DNA from: CAWHMS01 sp963830495
Lineage (GTDB): Bacteria; Actinomycetota; Actinomycetes; Propionibacteriales; Nocardioidaceae
DNA: 64,000 nucleotides
Assembly (NCBI GenBank): GCA_963830495.1
Contig: CAWHMS010000002.1
Location: 558,001 to 622,000 of the forward strand
Direction of reading: 5' to 3'
The number at the start of each line of letters is the position of its first letter. Position 1 is the stretch's first letter. The notes beneath the pieces are model-generated. The model worked only from the letters and a program-made list of their open reading frames with translations. It ran no database searches and was not told the origin of the DNA. The position numbers were made by a program, and so were the translations under genes. Shown here in pieces: positions 34,292-44,300 of the stretch.

Positions 34292-35539
34292 ATGGCCACC
34301 AGATCTGGGAGACGTTGGATGCGGATGGCGGGCGGCCTGGGCTGCACGCTCCTCGCCGTACTCGGAGCCCAGGGCAGTACGAGCGGCGGTACTGCCCAAG
34401 TCACCGTCGGGCCGGCATTGACGGTGACTGATCGAGCAAGCGCGTCGGGTATCTACCGCTTGACCAATGACCAGGACTCGAACTCCGTCGTCTTCGACTA
34501 CAACAAGGATGGTGTCAAAGACCTGCTGCTCAGCCGGCATCAGCTCTACGGCACCGAACTGTTCCGAGGCAATTCCAACGGCACGTTCACTTTGGTCAAG
34601 ACCTTGCCGCTGGCGGATCGTCACGGCTGCGATGCAGGAGACTTCAACGGGGACAGTTGGCCGGACTTCTACTGCGCGGTTGGAGCCGAAGGGGGTACGT
34701 CGAACAACAAGAGCAACGAGCTGTGGCTGCAGAACAAGAACACCCACGCGTTCAGTCTGGTGCCGGGTGCCTGGGGGGCCGACGACCCCAGTGGCAGGGG
34801 ACGGGATGTGGCGGCGTTCGACGCCAATCGTGACGGTCGCGTCGACCTCTTCGTGGGCAACGGATACGCCAACCTGTACCCGAGCGTCAACAGGCTTTTC
34901 ATCAATGCAGGCGGGCGATTCGTCGAGCAGGCCGGGGCGGCGATCAACAACCCTGGCGGCGTCTGTGTTGCCCCCGCCGACTACGACCGCGACGGGGACA
35001 TCGACATCTACGCGTGCGGAACGCCGAACCGACTGCTGCAGCGCCAACCGAACGGCACCTACTCCGATGTCGGCACGGCACTCGGCCTCGCGCCGGTGGA
35101 GAACGAACAAGGAAGGGACGGCGACTGGGCAGATCTGGACAGGGATGGCGATCTCGATCTGGTCCAGGTCGCACCTACTGCCCTTCGGATCTTCTACTCA
35201 ACTGGTGCGGGGGCCTTCAACCTCAATTACACCAGAACGCTGCAGAAGGGCAGAAACGCGGCCGTGTGCGACGTCGACCAAGATGGCGACCTTGACGTCT
35301 ACGTCGTGAATGGTCGCACCGCCGACGGAAGCGGCAATCGTCCCGACCTGCTGATGCTGAATGACGGCACCGGGCGCCGCTTCACCGACCACACCGGGCT
35401 TCCCCAGGCGGGCACGGGTGGCGGATCCAACGTGTCCGTCATCCCCAACTACCAGGGGCGGCCCGCCCTCGTCGTGACCAATGGTGACGACGGAGGCGCT
35501 GCCTTCACAGGGCCGAGGCAACTCCTCGTCTTTTCCTGA
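34292..35539 (+). CDS. secreted FG-GAP/VCBS-repeat protein 2
   Basis: 415 residues from ATG behind AGGAGGAG. A signal peptide (GGLGCTLLAVLGAQGS) precedes repeats DYNKDGVKDLLLS, DFNGDSWPDFYCA, DANRDGRVDLFVG, DYDRDGDIDIYACG, DLDRDGDLDLVQV and DVDQDGDLDVYVV, calcium-binding beta-propeller blades. It shares the repeat order and CG-ending blades with the preceding gene, so the two arose by tandem duplication. Upstream reading of the frame is overlap with gene 1. Confidence 0.87.
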   Translation: MATRSGRRWMRMAGGLGCTLLAVLGAQGSTSGGTAQVTVGPALTVTDRASASGIYRLTNDQDSNSVVFDYNKDGVKDLLLSRHQLYGTELFRGNSNGTFTLVKTLPLADRHGCDAGDFNGDSWPDFYCAVGAEGGTSNNKSNELWLQNKNTHAFSLVPGAWGADDPSGRGRDVAAFDANRDGRVDLFVGNGYANLYPSVNRLFINAGGRFVEQAGAAINNPGGVCVAPADYDRDGDIDIYACGTPNRLLQRQPNGTYSDVGTALGLAPVENEQGRDGDWADLDRDGDLDLVQVAPTALRIFYSTGAGAFNLNYTRTLQKGRNAAVCDVDQDGDLDVYVVNGRTADGSGNRPDLLMLNDGTGRRFTDHTGLPQAGTGGGSNVSVIPNYQGRPALVVTNGDDGGAAFTGPRQLLVFS

Positions 35540-35558
35540 CCGGGGCAGAATGGGCGGT

Positions 35559-36782
35559 ATGGCGCTCACAGCCCGGCTGCCGATCCGCCCGACGGACTCG
35601 ACGCACCGAGTGACCACCCTCGAGCTCTTCTTCGACGTCGTCTTCGTCTTCGCGCTCACTCAGGTCACGGCGTACCTGGCTGACAACACCACGGCCCTGG
35701 GGGCGTTGCGCTCCGTCGTCGTCCTTGCGCTGCTCTGGTGGGCGTGGTGCAGCTACGCCTGGCTCGGTAACCAGGCGCGAGCGGACGAGGGGCTGATCCG
35801 GCTGGCGGTGATCGTTGCGATGGGCGGAGTCTTCGTGCTCGCGCTGGCGATCCCCGAGGTCTACTCAGACAGGTCAGGCGGACTTCCTGCGGCGGTCGTC
35901 TTCGTGGTCGCATACGCCTTCCTGCGCACGCTGCATGCCCTCGTCTACGTGGTGGCCGCGGGCAGCGACACCGAGCTGCGACGTACGGTGCTGCTCACCT
36001 ACGCCACCACGACCATCGCCTGCCTGGTGCTGCTCGCCGGTGCGTTGATCGGGCCACCGTGGCAGACCCTGCTGTGGGCAGCGGCGCTCGTCATCGACTA
36101 TGTCGGAGTCTTCGTGACGTCGCGGACCAACGGCTGGCGGCTGCCGTCGCCTCGGCACTTCGCCGAGCGGCACGGGTTGATCGTGATCATCGCGCTGGGC
36201 GAGTCGATCGTGGCCATCGGTGTCGGCGCGGGCGAGCTTCCCCTCTCGACTGCCGTCCTCCTCGCCGCCGTGCTGGGGCTGGCGGTCGCGACGGCACTGT
36301 GGTGGATGTACTTCGACGTGGTCGCACTCGTCGCCGAGGAGGTCCTGGCAGAGAGGCAAGGCGTCGAGCGGTCTCGGCTCGCACGGGACTCGTTCACGTA
36401 CCTGCACTTCCCGATGATCACCGGCATCGTGTTCTTGGCCCTCGGCCTCAAGAAGGTGCTCGAGTACGTCGCCGACACCGACGCGCACGAGCTCGCTGAC
36501 CCGCTCACGGGGCTAGCCGCCTTGGCGCTGTTCGGCGGCCCGGCGCTCTACCTGCTGGCCCACATCGCATTCCGCCTTCGCAACCTCGGCTCCATCAACG
36601 TGCCGAGACTCGTGGTTGCGCTGGTGCTCCTGGCGCTGGTGCCACTGGTGCAGCCCGTCCCCGCGCTGATGTCGCTGGCGCTGCTGGCAGTGCTCCTCGG
36701 CGGACTGGTCGGATATGAGGTGGTGCGCTACCACGAGGCACGTGAGGCCATCCGGCATCGCGAGCATGGCACCTCGGCATGA
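35559..36782 (+). CDS. low-temperature-requirement protein A (LtrA) family
   Basis: 407 residues with about ten membrane spans. The N-terminal VTTLELFFDVVFVFALTQVT and HFAERHGLIVIIALGESIVA are LtrA hallmarks. The family is named from a Listeria gene for growth in the cold; its biochemical role is unsettled. ATG at 35559 chosen, with an ATG three codons upstream as an alternative. It starts 19 bases after FG-GAP protein 2 and its end overlaps the next broken frame by four bases. Confidence 0.85.
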   Translation: MALTARLPIRPTDSTHRVTTLELFFDVVFVFALTQVTAYLADNTTALGALRSVVVLALLWWAWCSYAWLGNQARADEGLIRLAVIVAMGGVFVLALAIPEVYSDRSGGLPAAVVFVVAYAFLRTLHALVYVVAAGSDTELRRTVLLTYATTTIACLVLLAGALIGPPWQTLLWAAALVIDYVGVFVTSRTNGWRLPSPRHFAERHGLIVIIALGESIVAIGVGAGELPLSTAVLLAAVLGLAVATALWWMYFDVVALVAEEVLAERQGVERSRLARDSFTYLHFPMITGIVFLALGLKKVLEYVADTDAHELADPLTGLAALALFGGPALYLLAHIAFRLRNLGSINVPRLVVALVLLALVPLVQPVPALMSLALLAVLLGGLVGYEVVRYHEAREAIRHREHGTSA

Positions 36783-37331
36783 CCCTCGGCCCACGGGTCT
36801 TTGGCATCCCCGCCAGCCGTGGCGTGCACTTCCTCGACGACGCAGCGACCTGGCAGCTCGACCAGCCAGATGTCGGAGACGCCGATCCGGTGCAGCAGCG
36901 CTTCGGTCTGGCCTGGACCCTGCAGCGACATTTGCCGTCGAGCGCCGCCGAGGGTGGAGTGAGACGAGGGACACGCCAGCGCGCGAGCGCAATGACGCTT
37001 GGGACCGACGTCGCCAGGTCACTGTGGAGAAGGCGTCTCCCACCGACCCGGACCGGATGCTCCGGGTCAGCGGCTGGCACGCCGCCTTTCATTCCTTCGA
37101 ACCCGAGCGCTTCGGACCGTCGGCGTACTGGCTGACCGTCCGGGGTCAGCGTGTGGTGCTACCGGACGCGCAGTGGGCCGACTGGTCCTCCGACGGACGA
37201 CTCCTGGTGGCGACGTACGCCGGTGTCTGCAGATGCGGGGGCCGGATGGGGTGACCAGCGAGTGGGAGCACGACCTCGCGGCCGGGGCACCTGAGCCAAC
37301 GCCAGCGCCACCCGAGGCGACCACCTGGTGA
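36779..37331 (+). pseudogene. frameshifted hypothetical protein
   Basis: Three frames appear to encode one protein. The first, from ATG at 36779, gives VFGIPASRGVHFLDDAATWQ and LDQPDVGDADPVQQRFGLAW. The second, from about 36955, gives RDTPARERNDAWDRRRQVTV, then MLRVSGWHAAFHSFEPERFG, SAYWLTVRGQRVVLPDAQWA and DGRLLVATYAGV. The third gives LQMRGPDGVTSEWEHDLAAG to the stop at 37331. A one-base change near 37230 would join the last two. No family name is known. It may be a real pseudogene or an assembly error. It overlaps the LtrA stop (ATGA). Confidence 0.55.
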
Positions 37332-37357
37332 CCGATAAGCCGACCGAAGCCGAACTT

Positions 37358-37396
37358 CGCTCCCCGGGCTGACCAAGGAATCAGCCCAGGGGAGCG
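37358..37396. terminator. bidirectional hairpin terminator
   Basis: CGCTCCCCGGGCTGA pairs with TCAGCCCAGGGGAGCG (one unpaired A) around an eight-base loop. It lies between converging transcripts: the frameshifted gene on plus and the GH26-like gene on minus. Confidence 0.85.
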
Positions 37397-37408
37397 CACG
37401 CCGTACGG

Positions 37409-38347
37409 TCAGCCGAACTGCTCGGTCGTGAGCGACCGCCAGGCACTGGCCGACGCCGCGTCGTGCAGCCGGTAGTCGACGTTGACCTTGCTGTTGAAGT
37501 ATGTGACGAACTGCGCGTCGTGTGAGCTGGCGTACTCGATGATCTCCTGCAACCAACGAGCCCGTCCGGTGCCGTCGTCTCCGGAGACCACGATGCTGCC
37601 CAGCTCGGCGATGCCCCACGGGATCCCGGTCGAGGCCGACAGCGCCGCGGCGTGCTCGAGCAGTCCCTCGGGCGAGCGGTAGGTGGCGTTACGCCAGCCC
37701 GCGTTGTAGCAGTCGAAGGCGAGCATGTCGATCGCCTGGGGCCCGGCGTAGTAGTCGCGCCAGTCTCGGTTCGAGTTCGGCTCGAGCGTCCAGCACATCA
37801 GGATCAGGGTCGCCTGCAGCTGCCCGTTGCCGACGCTGTCCGCGATCGAAGCGATGCGCTGCCAGGCCAGCCGGTAGTCCGCGGCACCGGAGCTGCCGCC
37901 GGCCCAGTCGTCCTCCGGCTCGTGCCAGTAGGTCCACCGCGTCACTCGGTCGGTGGGTGCGGTGGCAAACCACGTGCGCAGCTGTGCGTCGTACTGTCCG
38001 GCGAGGACCGCCGAGGGGTTGGCCTTGAACGAGACGATCAGCGGTGTCTCCCCGTAGTTGGCGTTGATCTTGCTCCAAGCGGCGGGCAGGCCGGGGAAGA
38101 AGACGCGCGCGGCACCGAGACGACCCCCGAAGCTGTCGCTCACGCGGCGATAGGCGTCGTACGCCGACTCGTACTTGTCCTTGTAGACCGTCGAGCCGAC
38201 CGCCGTTGTGGTCGGCCCTGACTCGGCCGCAGGTGCGAGGCTGGCCGGGCCGGAGGCGTTGACGAGTACGGCGACGAGCGCCGAGGCGAGCAGCGAGACG
38301 GGGACCAGGCGCGACGTTCGGAAGCCGCGGTGACGTGGAATATGCAT
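37409..38347 (-). CDS. secreted glycoside hydrolase (GH26-like)
   Basis: 312 residues. An N-terminal signal (LVPVSLLASALVAVLVNAS) precedes a TIM-barrel-like sequence with WTYWHEPEDDW, LAFDCYNAGW and GIAELGS, where Glu in HEPE and ELG match the acid/base and nucleophile positions of GH26/GH53-type enzymes. It likely acts on mannan or a related beta-glycan outside the cell. Family assignment is tentative. No neighbours support a pathway; a strong terminator lies downstream. Confidence 0.7.
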   Translation of the reverse strand: MHIPRHRGFRTSRLVPVSLLASALVAVLVNASGPASLAPAAESGPTTTAVGSTVYKDKYESAYDAYRRVSDSFGGRLGAARVFFPGLPAAWSKINANYGETPLIVSFKANPSAVLAGQYDAQLRTWFATAPTDRVTRWTYWHEPEDDWAGGSSGAADYRLAWQRIASIADSVGNGQLQATLILMCWTLEPNSNRDWRDYYAGPQAIDMLAFDCYNAGWRNATYRSPEGLLEHAAALSASTGIPWGIAELGSIVVSGDDGTGRARWLQEIIEYASSHDAQFVTYFNSKVNVDYRLHDAASASAWRSLTTEQFG

Positions 38348-38522
38348 GACGTGGACCTTCGGTCGATTCGAGTGAGGTCGGATTGCGGTTCCCCGAGATC
38401 GAGGACGCTAACCAGGAATGTCGTCCGTTTGGTCCCGTTACGGTGTGTCATCACCCGATTGCGGAGCGAAGTTGTCCGGTCAGCCGGAGCGCCCTTATCG
38501 GACGATCGGAGGAAAGAGCCGC

Positions 38523-39020
38523 TCAGAAGTCCGGCAGCTCCAGCCAGGTGTACGGCGTGGGTTGCCCCTGGTTCCAGGCATCGGTGCGTGTCTGGTCCAC
38601 GTCGACGAATCCCGCCGAGCGGTACAGACGGAGGGCTGCCTCGTTGTCCGGGACGACCCGGAGGAAGCAAGCTGCCTTCCCGGTGGCTCGCGCCGTGGTC
38701 ACGAGCTGGGACACCATCCGCCGTCCTACCCCTGATCCTCGACGATCGGGGTCGACGATGATCCGCGCCAGCTCGACCTCGTCCTCCTCGTCGTCGAGCC
38801 ACAGCTCGCCGTACGCGACGGTCCGGTCGGCGTCGACCAGCAGCCACGGCTGCACGTCGTCTGCCTGCCACCAGCTGACGACCACCCCAACAGGGAAGGG
38901 ATGCTCCTCTCGAGAGCACCAGCGGCGCGCCTCGTCTACGGAGGTCGACCAGCCCGCGACGAAGGCAGCGTCTCGCAGCGTCGGTCGCACGAGGCGAGCG
39001 CCGGTGCCGGGGGAAATCAC
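38523..39020 (-). CDS. GNAT-family N-acetyltransferase
   Basis: 165 residues. The acetyl-CoA loop is DRRGSGVGRRMVSQLV (Q/RxxGxG/A), followed by KAACFLRVVPDNEAALRLYR and ending SAGFVDVDQT, the standard GNAT motifs. Substrate unknown. Monocistronic on the minus strand. Its start is 148 bases from the divergent VC0807-like gene. Confidence 0.87.
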   Translation of the reverse strand: MISPGTGARLVRPTLRDAAFVAGWSTSVDEARRWCSREEHPFPVGVVVSWWQADDVQPWLLVDADRTVAYGELWLDDEEDEVELARIIVDPDRRGSGVGRRMVSQLVTTARATGKAACFLRVVPDNEAALRLYRSAGFVDVDQTRTDAWNQGQPTPYTWLELPDF

Positions 39021-39167
39021 GCTCGAATTGTCCCAGGATCTCCGGAGCGCGGTTTGCCGACCCGGATCCGGGGTAAGTTGAGGAATCGGCGGTCGGCCGA
39101 GGTGTGAGTTCGGACGTTCACGAAGCCGCCACCACGACCGGCATCACGGTGCCGGGGACAGGCCTCC

Positions 39168-39935
39168 ATGACTTCAGCCCACACTGCTTCCGTAGCGCGC
39201 CCGCAGATCGCCGCGGCCCCGCCGTTCCGGCCGACGGGCGGCGTCGCCGCTGACATCGACCGGCCCGTGCTCAAGGACGTGCTGGCCCGGCTGGGCACCA
39301 ACCTGCTGGTCGCCTGCGCCGTACCGGCCGCGCTCTTCTACGCCTGCCTCGTCACCTTCGATGTATGGGCGGCCATCCTCGCGGCCCTGGGCTGGTCCTA
39401 CGGAGCCATCGTCTGTCGCTCGGTGACAGGGCGTCGGACGTCTGGCTTGCTGATCCTCACGGTTTCCGTCATGACCGCGCGTACGGCGCTCGCGCTGGCC
39501 ACGGACAGCACCCTCGTCTACTTCCTGCAGCCGATCATCAGCGACGGGCTCGTCGCCACCGCGTTCCTCCTGTCGCTGGCCACCCGGCGACCCGTGGTTT
39601 CACGCCTGGCCGGTGACTTCTACCCGATGGACACCGAGCTTGCGTCACGACCGCGTATCCGGCGGCTGTTCTGGAATCTGACGCTGATGTGGGGCCTGCT
39701 GTGCCTGGCCAAGGCGTCTGTGACCTTGTGGTTGCTGCAGTCGCAGTCGCTCGAGACCTTCGTGCTGGCCAAGAGCATCACGATGGTGAGCGTCAATGCG
39801 ACGGCAGTGGGCGTGACAGTGTGTGCCGCCGTCGTCGTGGCCCGCAAGGAGGGCCTGCTCCCTGCTGGCGAGCGCCGCACCGTCGGCCGGATGCCGGGCG
39901 ACGGATGCCGGGAGAGGAACTACTCCGTAGGCTGA
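39168..39935 (+). CDS. VC0807-like integral membrane protein
   Basis: 255 residues with about six membrane segments. RLGTNLLVACAVPAALFYAC and LSLATRRPVVSRLAGDFYP followed by RLFWNLTLMWGLLCLAKASV match the VC0807-type family of unknown function in actinobacteria. Start ATG at 39168 follows a GGACAGGCC sequence, not a strong ribosome site. Function unknown. Confidence 0.75.
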   Translation: MTSAHTASVARPQIAAAPPFRPTGGVAADIDRPVLKDVLARLGTNLLVACAVPAALFYACLVTFDVWAAILAALGWSYGAIVCRSVTGRRTSGLLILTVSVMTARTALALATDSTLVYFLQPIISDGLVATAFLLSLATRRPVVSRLAGDFYPMDTELASRPRIRRLFWNLTLMWGLLCLAKASVTLWLLQSQSLETFVLAKSITMVSVNATAVGVTVCAAVVVARKEGLLPAGERRTVGRMPGDGCRERNYSVG

Positions 39936-40036
39936 GGAGACCTGCCACGGGCGCCCAACCCGGACCCTGTTCCGCGCCTCAAGGGAGTCGGGCGTGGAGG
40001 TGCGCATGGGGAACGGATCGTCACGGGGCGGTCGGC

Positions 40037-40771
40037 GTGGCTGAGCTCGGTGACTACCGCGCCGCACTCCGGATGGCCATGGCGGATGTCACTGACGCTC
40101 CCAGCGCGGCAGCGGCAGCCGTCCGGGTGTGCGAGGTGTGCAGTCTGTGGCTGCCCGGTGTCGGAGTCGCCATCACCGCCATGGCCTCTGACGCGGTGCG
40201 GGAGACGCTCCATGCCAGCGACGAGGTCATCGCCCAGGTGGAGCAGCTCCAGTACACGCTTGGTGAGGGCCCGAGTCTGGCTGCCTTCACGACGGGCCGA
40301 CCCGTGCTCATCCCTTCTGTCGCCGACCGGGTGGGATTCCGGCGCTGGCCGGTGCTGATCGGCGAGCTGCAGCGGCTCGGGGTGGCGGGTCTCTTCACCT
40401 TTCCGTTGCGCTTCGGGGTGAGCAGCATCGGCGTGTGCGGCTTCTACCAGTCGGTGGAGGGTGGCCTTGACTCCGAGGAGCTGGCACTCGTGCTGTCGCT
40501 GCTGGACCTGGCCACGCTCGCCCTGCTCGAGCTGCGAGACGGCGCGCTCACAGTGAGCATGCTCGATGGCTGGTCGACCGCGGATGGTCCTGGCCGCCGC
40601 AAGGTGCATCAGGCGACTGGCATGCTCATGGCGCAGCTGCGGGCGACCCCCGAGGTGGCTTTCGCCCGACTTCGTGCGCACGCCTTCGTCGCGGGGCTCG
40701 GCATCGACCAGCTCGCGGCCGAGGTGGTGAGCAGGCGGGTCCGTCTGGATCCCGATCCGCCGGCGCCGTAG
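40037..40771 (+). CDS. GAF and ANTAR domain RNA-binding antiterminator
   Basis: 244 residues from GTG. GAF domain (about 15-170) with YTLGEGPSLAAFTTGRPVLI, then an ANTAR domain with VHQATGMLMAQLRATPEVAF and LRAHAF, the paired helices that bind two-hexaloop RNA. It likely controls transcript termination in response to a GAF ligand. A broken GAF gene of the same type is at 1326-1650. No hexaloop target was identified here. Confidence 0.85.
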   Translation: MAELGDYRAALRMAMADVTDAPSAAAAAVRVCEVCSLWLPGVGVAITAMASDAVRETLHASDEVIAQVEQLQYTLGEGPSLAAFTTGRPVLIPSVADRVGFRRWPVLIGELQRLGVAGLFTFPLRFGVSSIGVCGFYQSVEGGLDSEELALVLSLLDLATLALLELRDGALTVSMLDGWSTADGPGRRKVHQATGMLMAQLRATPEVAFARLRAHAFVAGLGIDQLAAEVVSRRVRLDPDPPAP

Positions 40772-40813
40772 GCATCGCCGGGGCATGGACTTGCGGCCGC
40801 TCGGGCACGCGAC

Positions 40814-41365
40814 CTAAGCCTGATCAGCCAGTCGCGCGACCTGCCGGGTGAGAACTTTGGCTCGCGCCTCGGGGGTGCGGGCCTTGAGCATCGGCAGGAT
40901 CACGGCGTACCGCTCGGATCGACCGAGTCGCTCGAAGGCGTCCCGGGCTGCGGGGTTTGCTGCCAGCGCAGCAACGACGTCGGGCGGCACCTGAGCGGTG
41001 CGCTGTGGCTCGTAGGCCGCGTCCCATCGTCCGTCCGCCTGGGCTGCCGCCACCTCCGCCAAGCCCGCCGGTCGCATCCGGCCGTTTGCGGTCAGGGCCG
41101 TCACCTTCGCCACATTGATCTGCGACCACGAGCTCTTCGGTCGACGACGCGAGTATCGCTGAAGAAAGGAGGCGTCGTCGTACGACTTGCGCTGCCCGTC
41201 GATCCAGCCGTAGCACAGCGCCACGTCGAGCGCCTCCGCGATCGTGATGGTGGCGATCCCCGAGTGGCGCTTCGCGATGCGTAGCCAGGCCTCGGCCCGC
41301 TCCTGGTGGTTCGCCTCCAGCCAGGACTCCCAGCCAGCGGCGTCGGGGAAGTCGAGCAGATCCAC
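40814..41365 (-). CDS. YdeI/OmpD-associated family protein
   Basis: 183 residues from GTG. Motifs ALCYGWIDGQRKSYDDASFL and the run beginning YSRRRPKSSWSQIN are typical of the YdeI/bacteriocin-protection family, ending with ARKLL-like helices (LMLKARTPEARAKV region). Its start lies one base after the kinase stop, so it is probably co-transcribed with the Trypco1/protease-kinase genes. Whether it belongs to that system or is a passenger is unclear. Confidence 0.8.
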   Translation of the reverse strand: MDLLDFPDAAGWESWLEANHQERAEAWLRIAKRHSGIATITIAEALDVALCYGWIDGQRKSYDDASFLQRYSRRRPKSSWSQINVAKVTALTANGRMRPAGLAEVAAAQADGRWDAAYEPQRTAQVPPDVVAALAANPAARDAFERLGRSERYAVILPMLKARTPEARAKVLTRQVARLADQA

Positions 41366-41366
41366 G

Positions 41367-44300
41367 CTAGCCGTCCTCACCGGTCGTCGACTCGAGCGGA
41401 ACCGAGAAGCCGAAGGTGCTGCCTTCACCCTCGACGCTCTCGAGCCACATCCGGCCGCCGAAGAGCTCGATGATGCGCCGAGACACGGCCAGGCCGAGGC
41501 CCGTCCCCTGCCGTTCCTCCCCACCGCGTCCGCTCTGCTGGAACGACGCCAGCAGGTACTGCTGGTCCTCCTCCGGGATTCCCGGGCCGTCGTCCGAGAC
41601 CGTGACGACCAGCTCTGCACCGTCCACGTGTGCGTCGACGGCCACGTGGCCACCGCTCGGCGTGAACTTCACCGCATTGGTGAGGAGATTCAGCAGCACC
41701 TGTCTGAACCGCATCTCGTCGGCGTAGATCTCCCCGACCTCATCCGTCACCGTGAGAGTCAGCTCGAGACCCTGAGCTGCGGCCTTGTCCCTTACCTCCG
41801 CCAGAGCGCTGTCGAGGGAGGTGCGCACGGCGAAGGTGGCGGCGTCCAGCTCCATCCGGCCCGCCTCCAGCCGGGACAGGTCGATCGCGTCATTGATGAT
41901 CTCCAGCAGGTGCGTGCCCGAGCTCCAGATGTCGCGCAGGTACTCCTCCTGCCGTTGGTTGATGTCGCCGAAGAGGCGTTCGAGCAGCACCTCGGAGAAT
42001 CCGATGATCGCGTTGAGAGGCGTCCGCAGCTCGTGCGACATGCTCGCCAGGAACGCCGATCTGTATTGGCTGACCATCTTCAGCTGCTGTGAGGTGACCT
42101 CGAGCTGTTGGAAGAGGTCGGCGTTGTAGATGACGAGGGCCGACTGGCTGGCGAAGGTCTCCAGGAGACTCACGTTCTCGTCCGAGAAGGTCCCCGCTGA
42201 CTTGCGGCGGATGACGAGCGCGCCGATCAGCCGGTCCTGGCGGAGCATGGGAGCGACCATGATCGACTGCCAACCGGCGTCGAACAGCAGCTGCAGGTGC
42301 TCGTCCCTCTCCACCTCCGCCAGATCGGAGACCTGGAGTGCTCGGCCCTCGCGCGCGGCTCGGCCGACCAGCGTGGTGTCCAGCCCGACGTGCAGGTCGA
42401 GTAGCTTCGCGAACAGGTCGGGTGCCGTGCCGAACTCCGTGCGCACCGAGAAGCAGCGCCCCTCAGTGTCGTACTGCATCATCGACCCTCCGTCGGCACG
42501 CGAGGTCCGTACGGCGCTCATCACGATGGTCGAGAGCACCTGGTCCAGGTCTAGGCTGGAGCCGACGGCCTCGCCCACCTCCGTCAGCGCTTCCAGCTGG
42601 CGGACCTTGCGGGTGACCTCTTCCGCGGCTGCGGCACTCTCGGCGACGAACGTGTGCACCGTCTCCGGAATGTCCTCCGGACGCTCGGCCAACCAGGTGA
42701 GCGCCTCGGGCAGGCGGGACTCCGGCAGCGGGTCACCTTGGGATACCCGGCGCTCCACGTCGGTCAGCCAGTTGAGCAGTCGCACGTTGTCGGCCACGAG
42801 TTGGTCGAGACGCTGCCATGCGGTGATCAGAGACTCGTGGGCCAGCTCGGCGTACGGCGCGTCGGCGGCGTCTCTGTCAGTGGTGACGAGCCGCGCGTTG
42901 GCGAGGTGCTGCAGCACCTCCCACTCCTCTGGGGGTACGTCGCTCTTGCGCGCCCTGCGACGCATGATCAGGGGCTCGTCACGATCGGCATCGGGTACGG
43001 CGCGCACGAGGCGCAGCAGCACTCGGTCGAGCAGCTCCGTCGGCTGACTGGAGAGCGCCGCGATCTGCTGATCGGCGAACCGGTCCAAGGCACCGGTGAC
43101 GCCACCGAGCGCGTGGTACTCGGCGTGCGTCAAGGTCTTGCGCCGCATCCGCGGCCACATCTGAGTGAGGGTGAACTCGACCAGGGGCAGCATCCGCCCT
43201 TCGTTGCTCTCCCCGGTGAGCACGTCCAGCAGCCCGTCCTCGAAGGTGACGCCGTGCATGGCGGCCGGGCGCACCATGGCGTCGTGCATCTGCTCGTTGG
43301 TCAGCGGCCAGAGGGTGTAGAAGTCTCGCGAGAGCCGTGCACTCATGCCGGGGATGAGCAGCAGGCTGTCGAAGAAGTCCGTGCGCAGCGTCAGCAGGGT
43401 TCGGTACAGGATGTCGTCGGCGTCAGCACCGGTGGCCGGTTCAGGGATCAGCAGATCGATCAGTCCGCGGTCACCATGACGCTCTCGGTCCAGCAGCTCC
43501 TCGAACTGGTCGACGACCACGAGCAGCGGCCGGCCGTCACTGCGCAGGAACTGTGCGACGGGTGCGATGCCCTCCCGCCGCAACCGGCGAACCTCCTGTC
43601 GTGACGCCTCGTACGTGATGGTCGCTTCGTCGGGATGCTGGGCGCGATAGAGCGCCGCAGCCAAGCGCTCCCAGGGATCCGGACCAGGCCGGAACACCGC
43701 CACCGTCCAGGGCTGCTCGTCGAGCAGGGCCGGCACGACGCCTGCCTGCGCCAGCGACGACTTGCCGACCCCGGAGGGCCCGATCAGGGTGGTGACGCCA
43801 TGGGTGCGCACCATCTCGACCAGTCCTGCGATGTCGTCGTCCCGGCCGAAGAACACGTGCGCGTGGTCGCGGGTGAAGGGCTCGAGCCCCCGATAGGGGT
43901 TGGGCGGCACGGCCAGGTAATCGAGCTCCTCCTCCCACGCGGCCGCAATCGTGAGGGGAGGGATGAGGTAGGCGTCACGCTCGGGCTCGTCGGCGAAGGC
44001 CGTCGCGTGCAGCAGGCCGACGATCTGCCCCGCCTCGTCCGACCAGACTGCGGACCCGCTGTAGCCCGGCTGCGCCTTGATGCTCTGATCCTCGCGGCTC
44101 TCCACCTGGATCAGGTTGTTGCCCACCTCGCCCTTGAGATCGAGGTCGACCCATGCGCCGTTGGCGCGCGGCGGCGTACCGGGGAATCCGAAGACCCGTA
44201 ACCGCTCGCCCGGTGTCGCTGGTGCGGTCGAGAATCGGGCGGCGGTCGCAGCGGCGGGGGCGGGCTCGCCGAGCACGAGGCCGGCCACGTCGCCGCCTGC

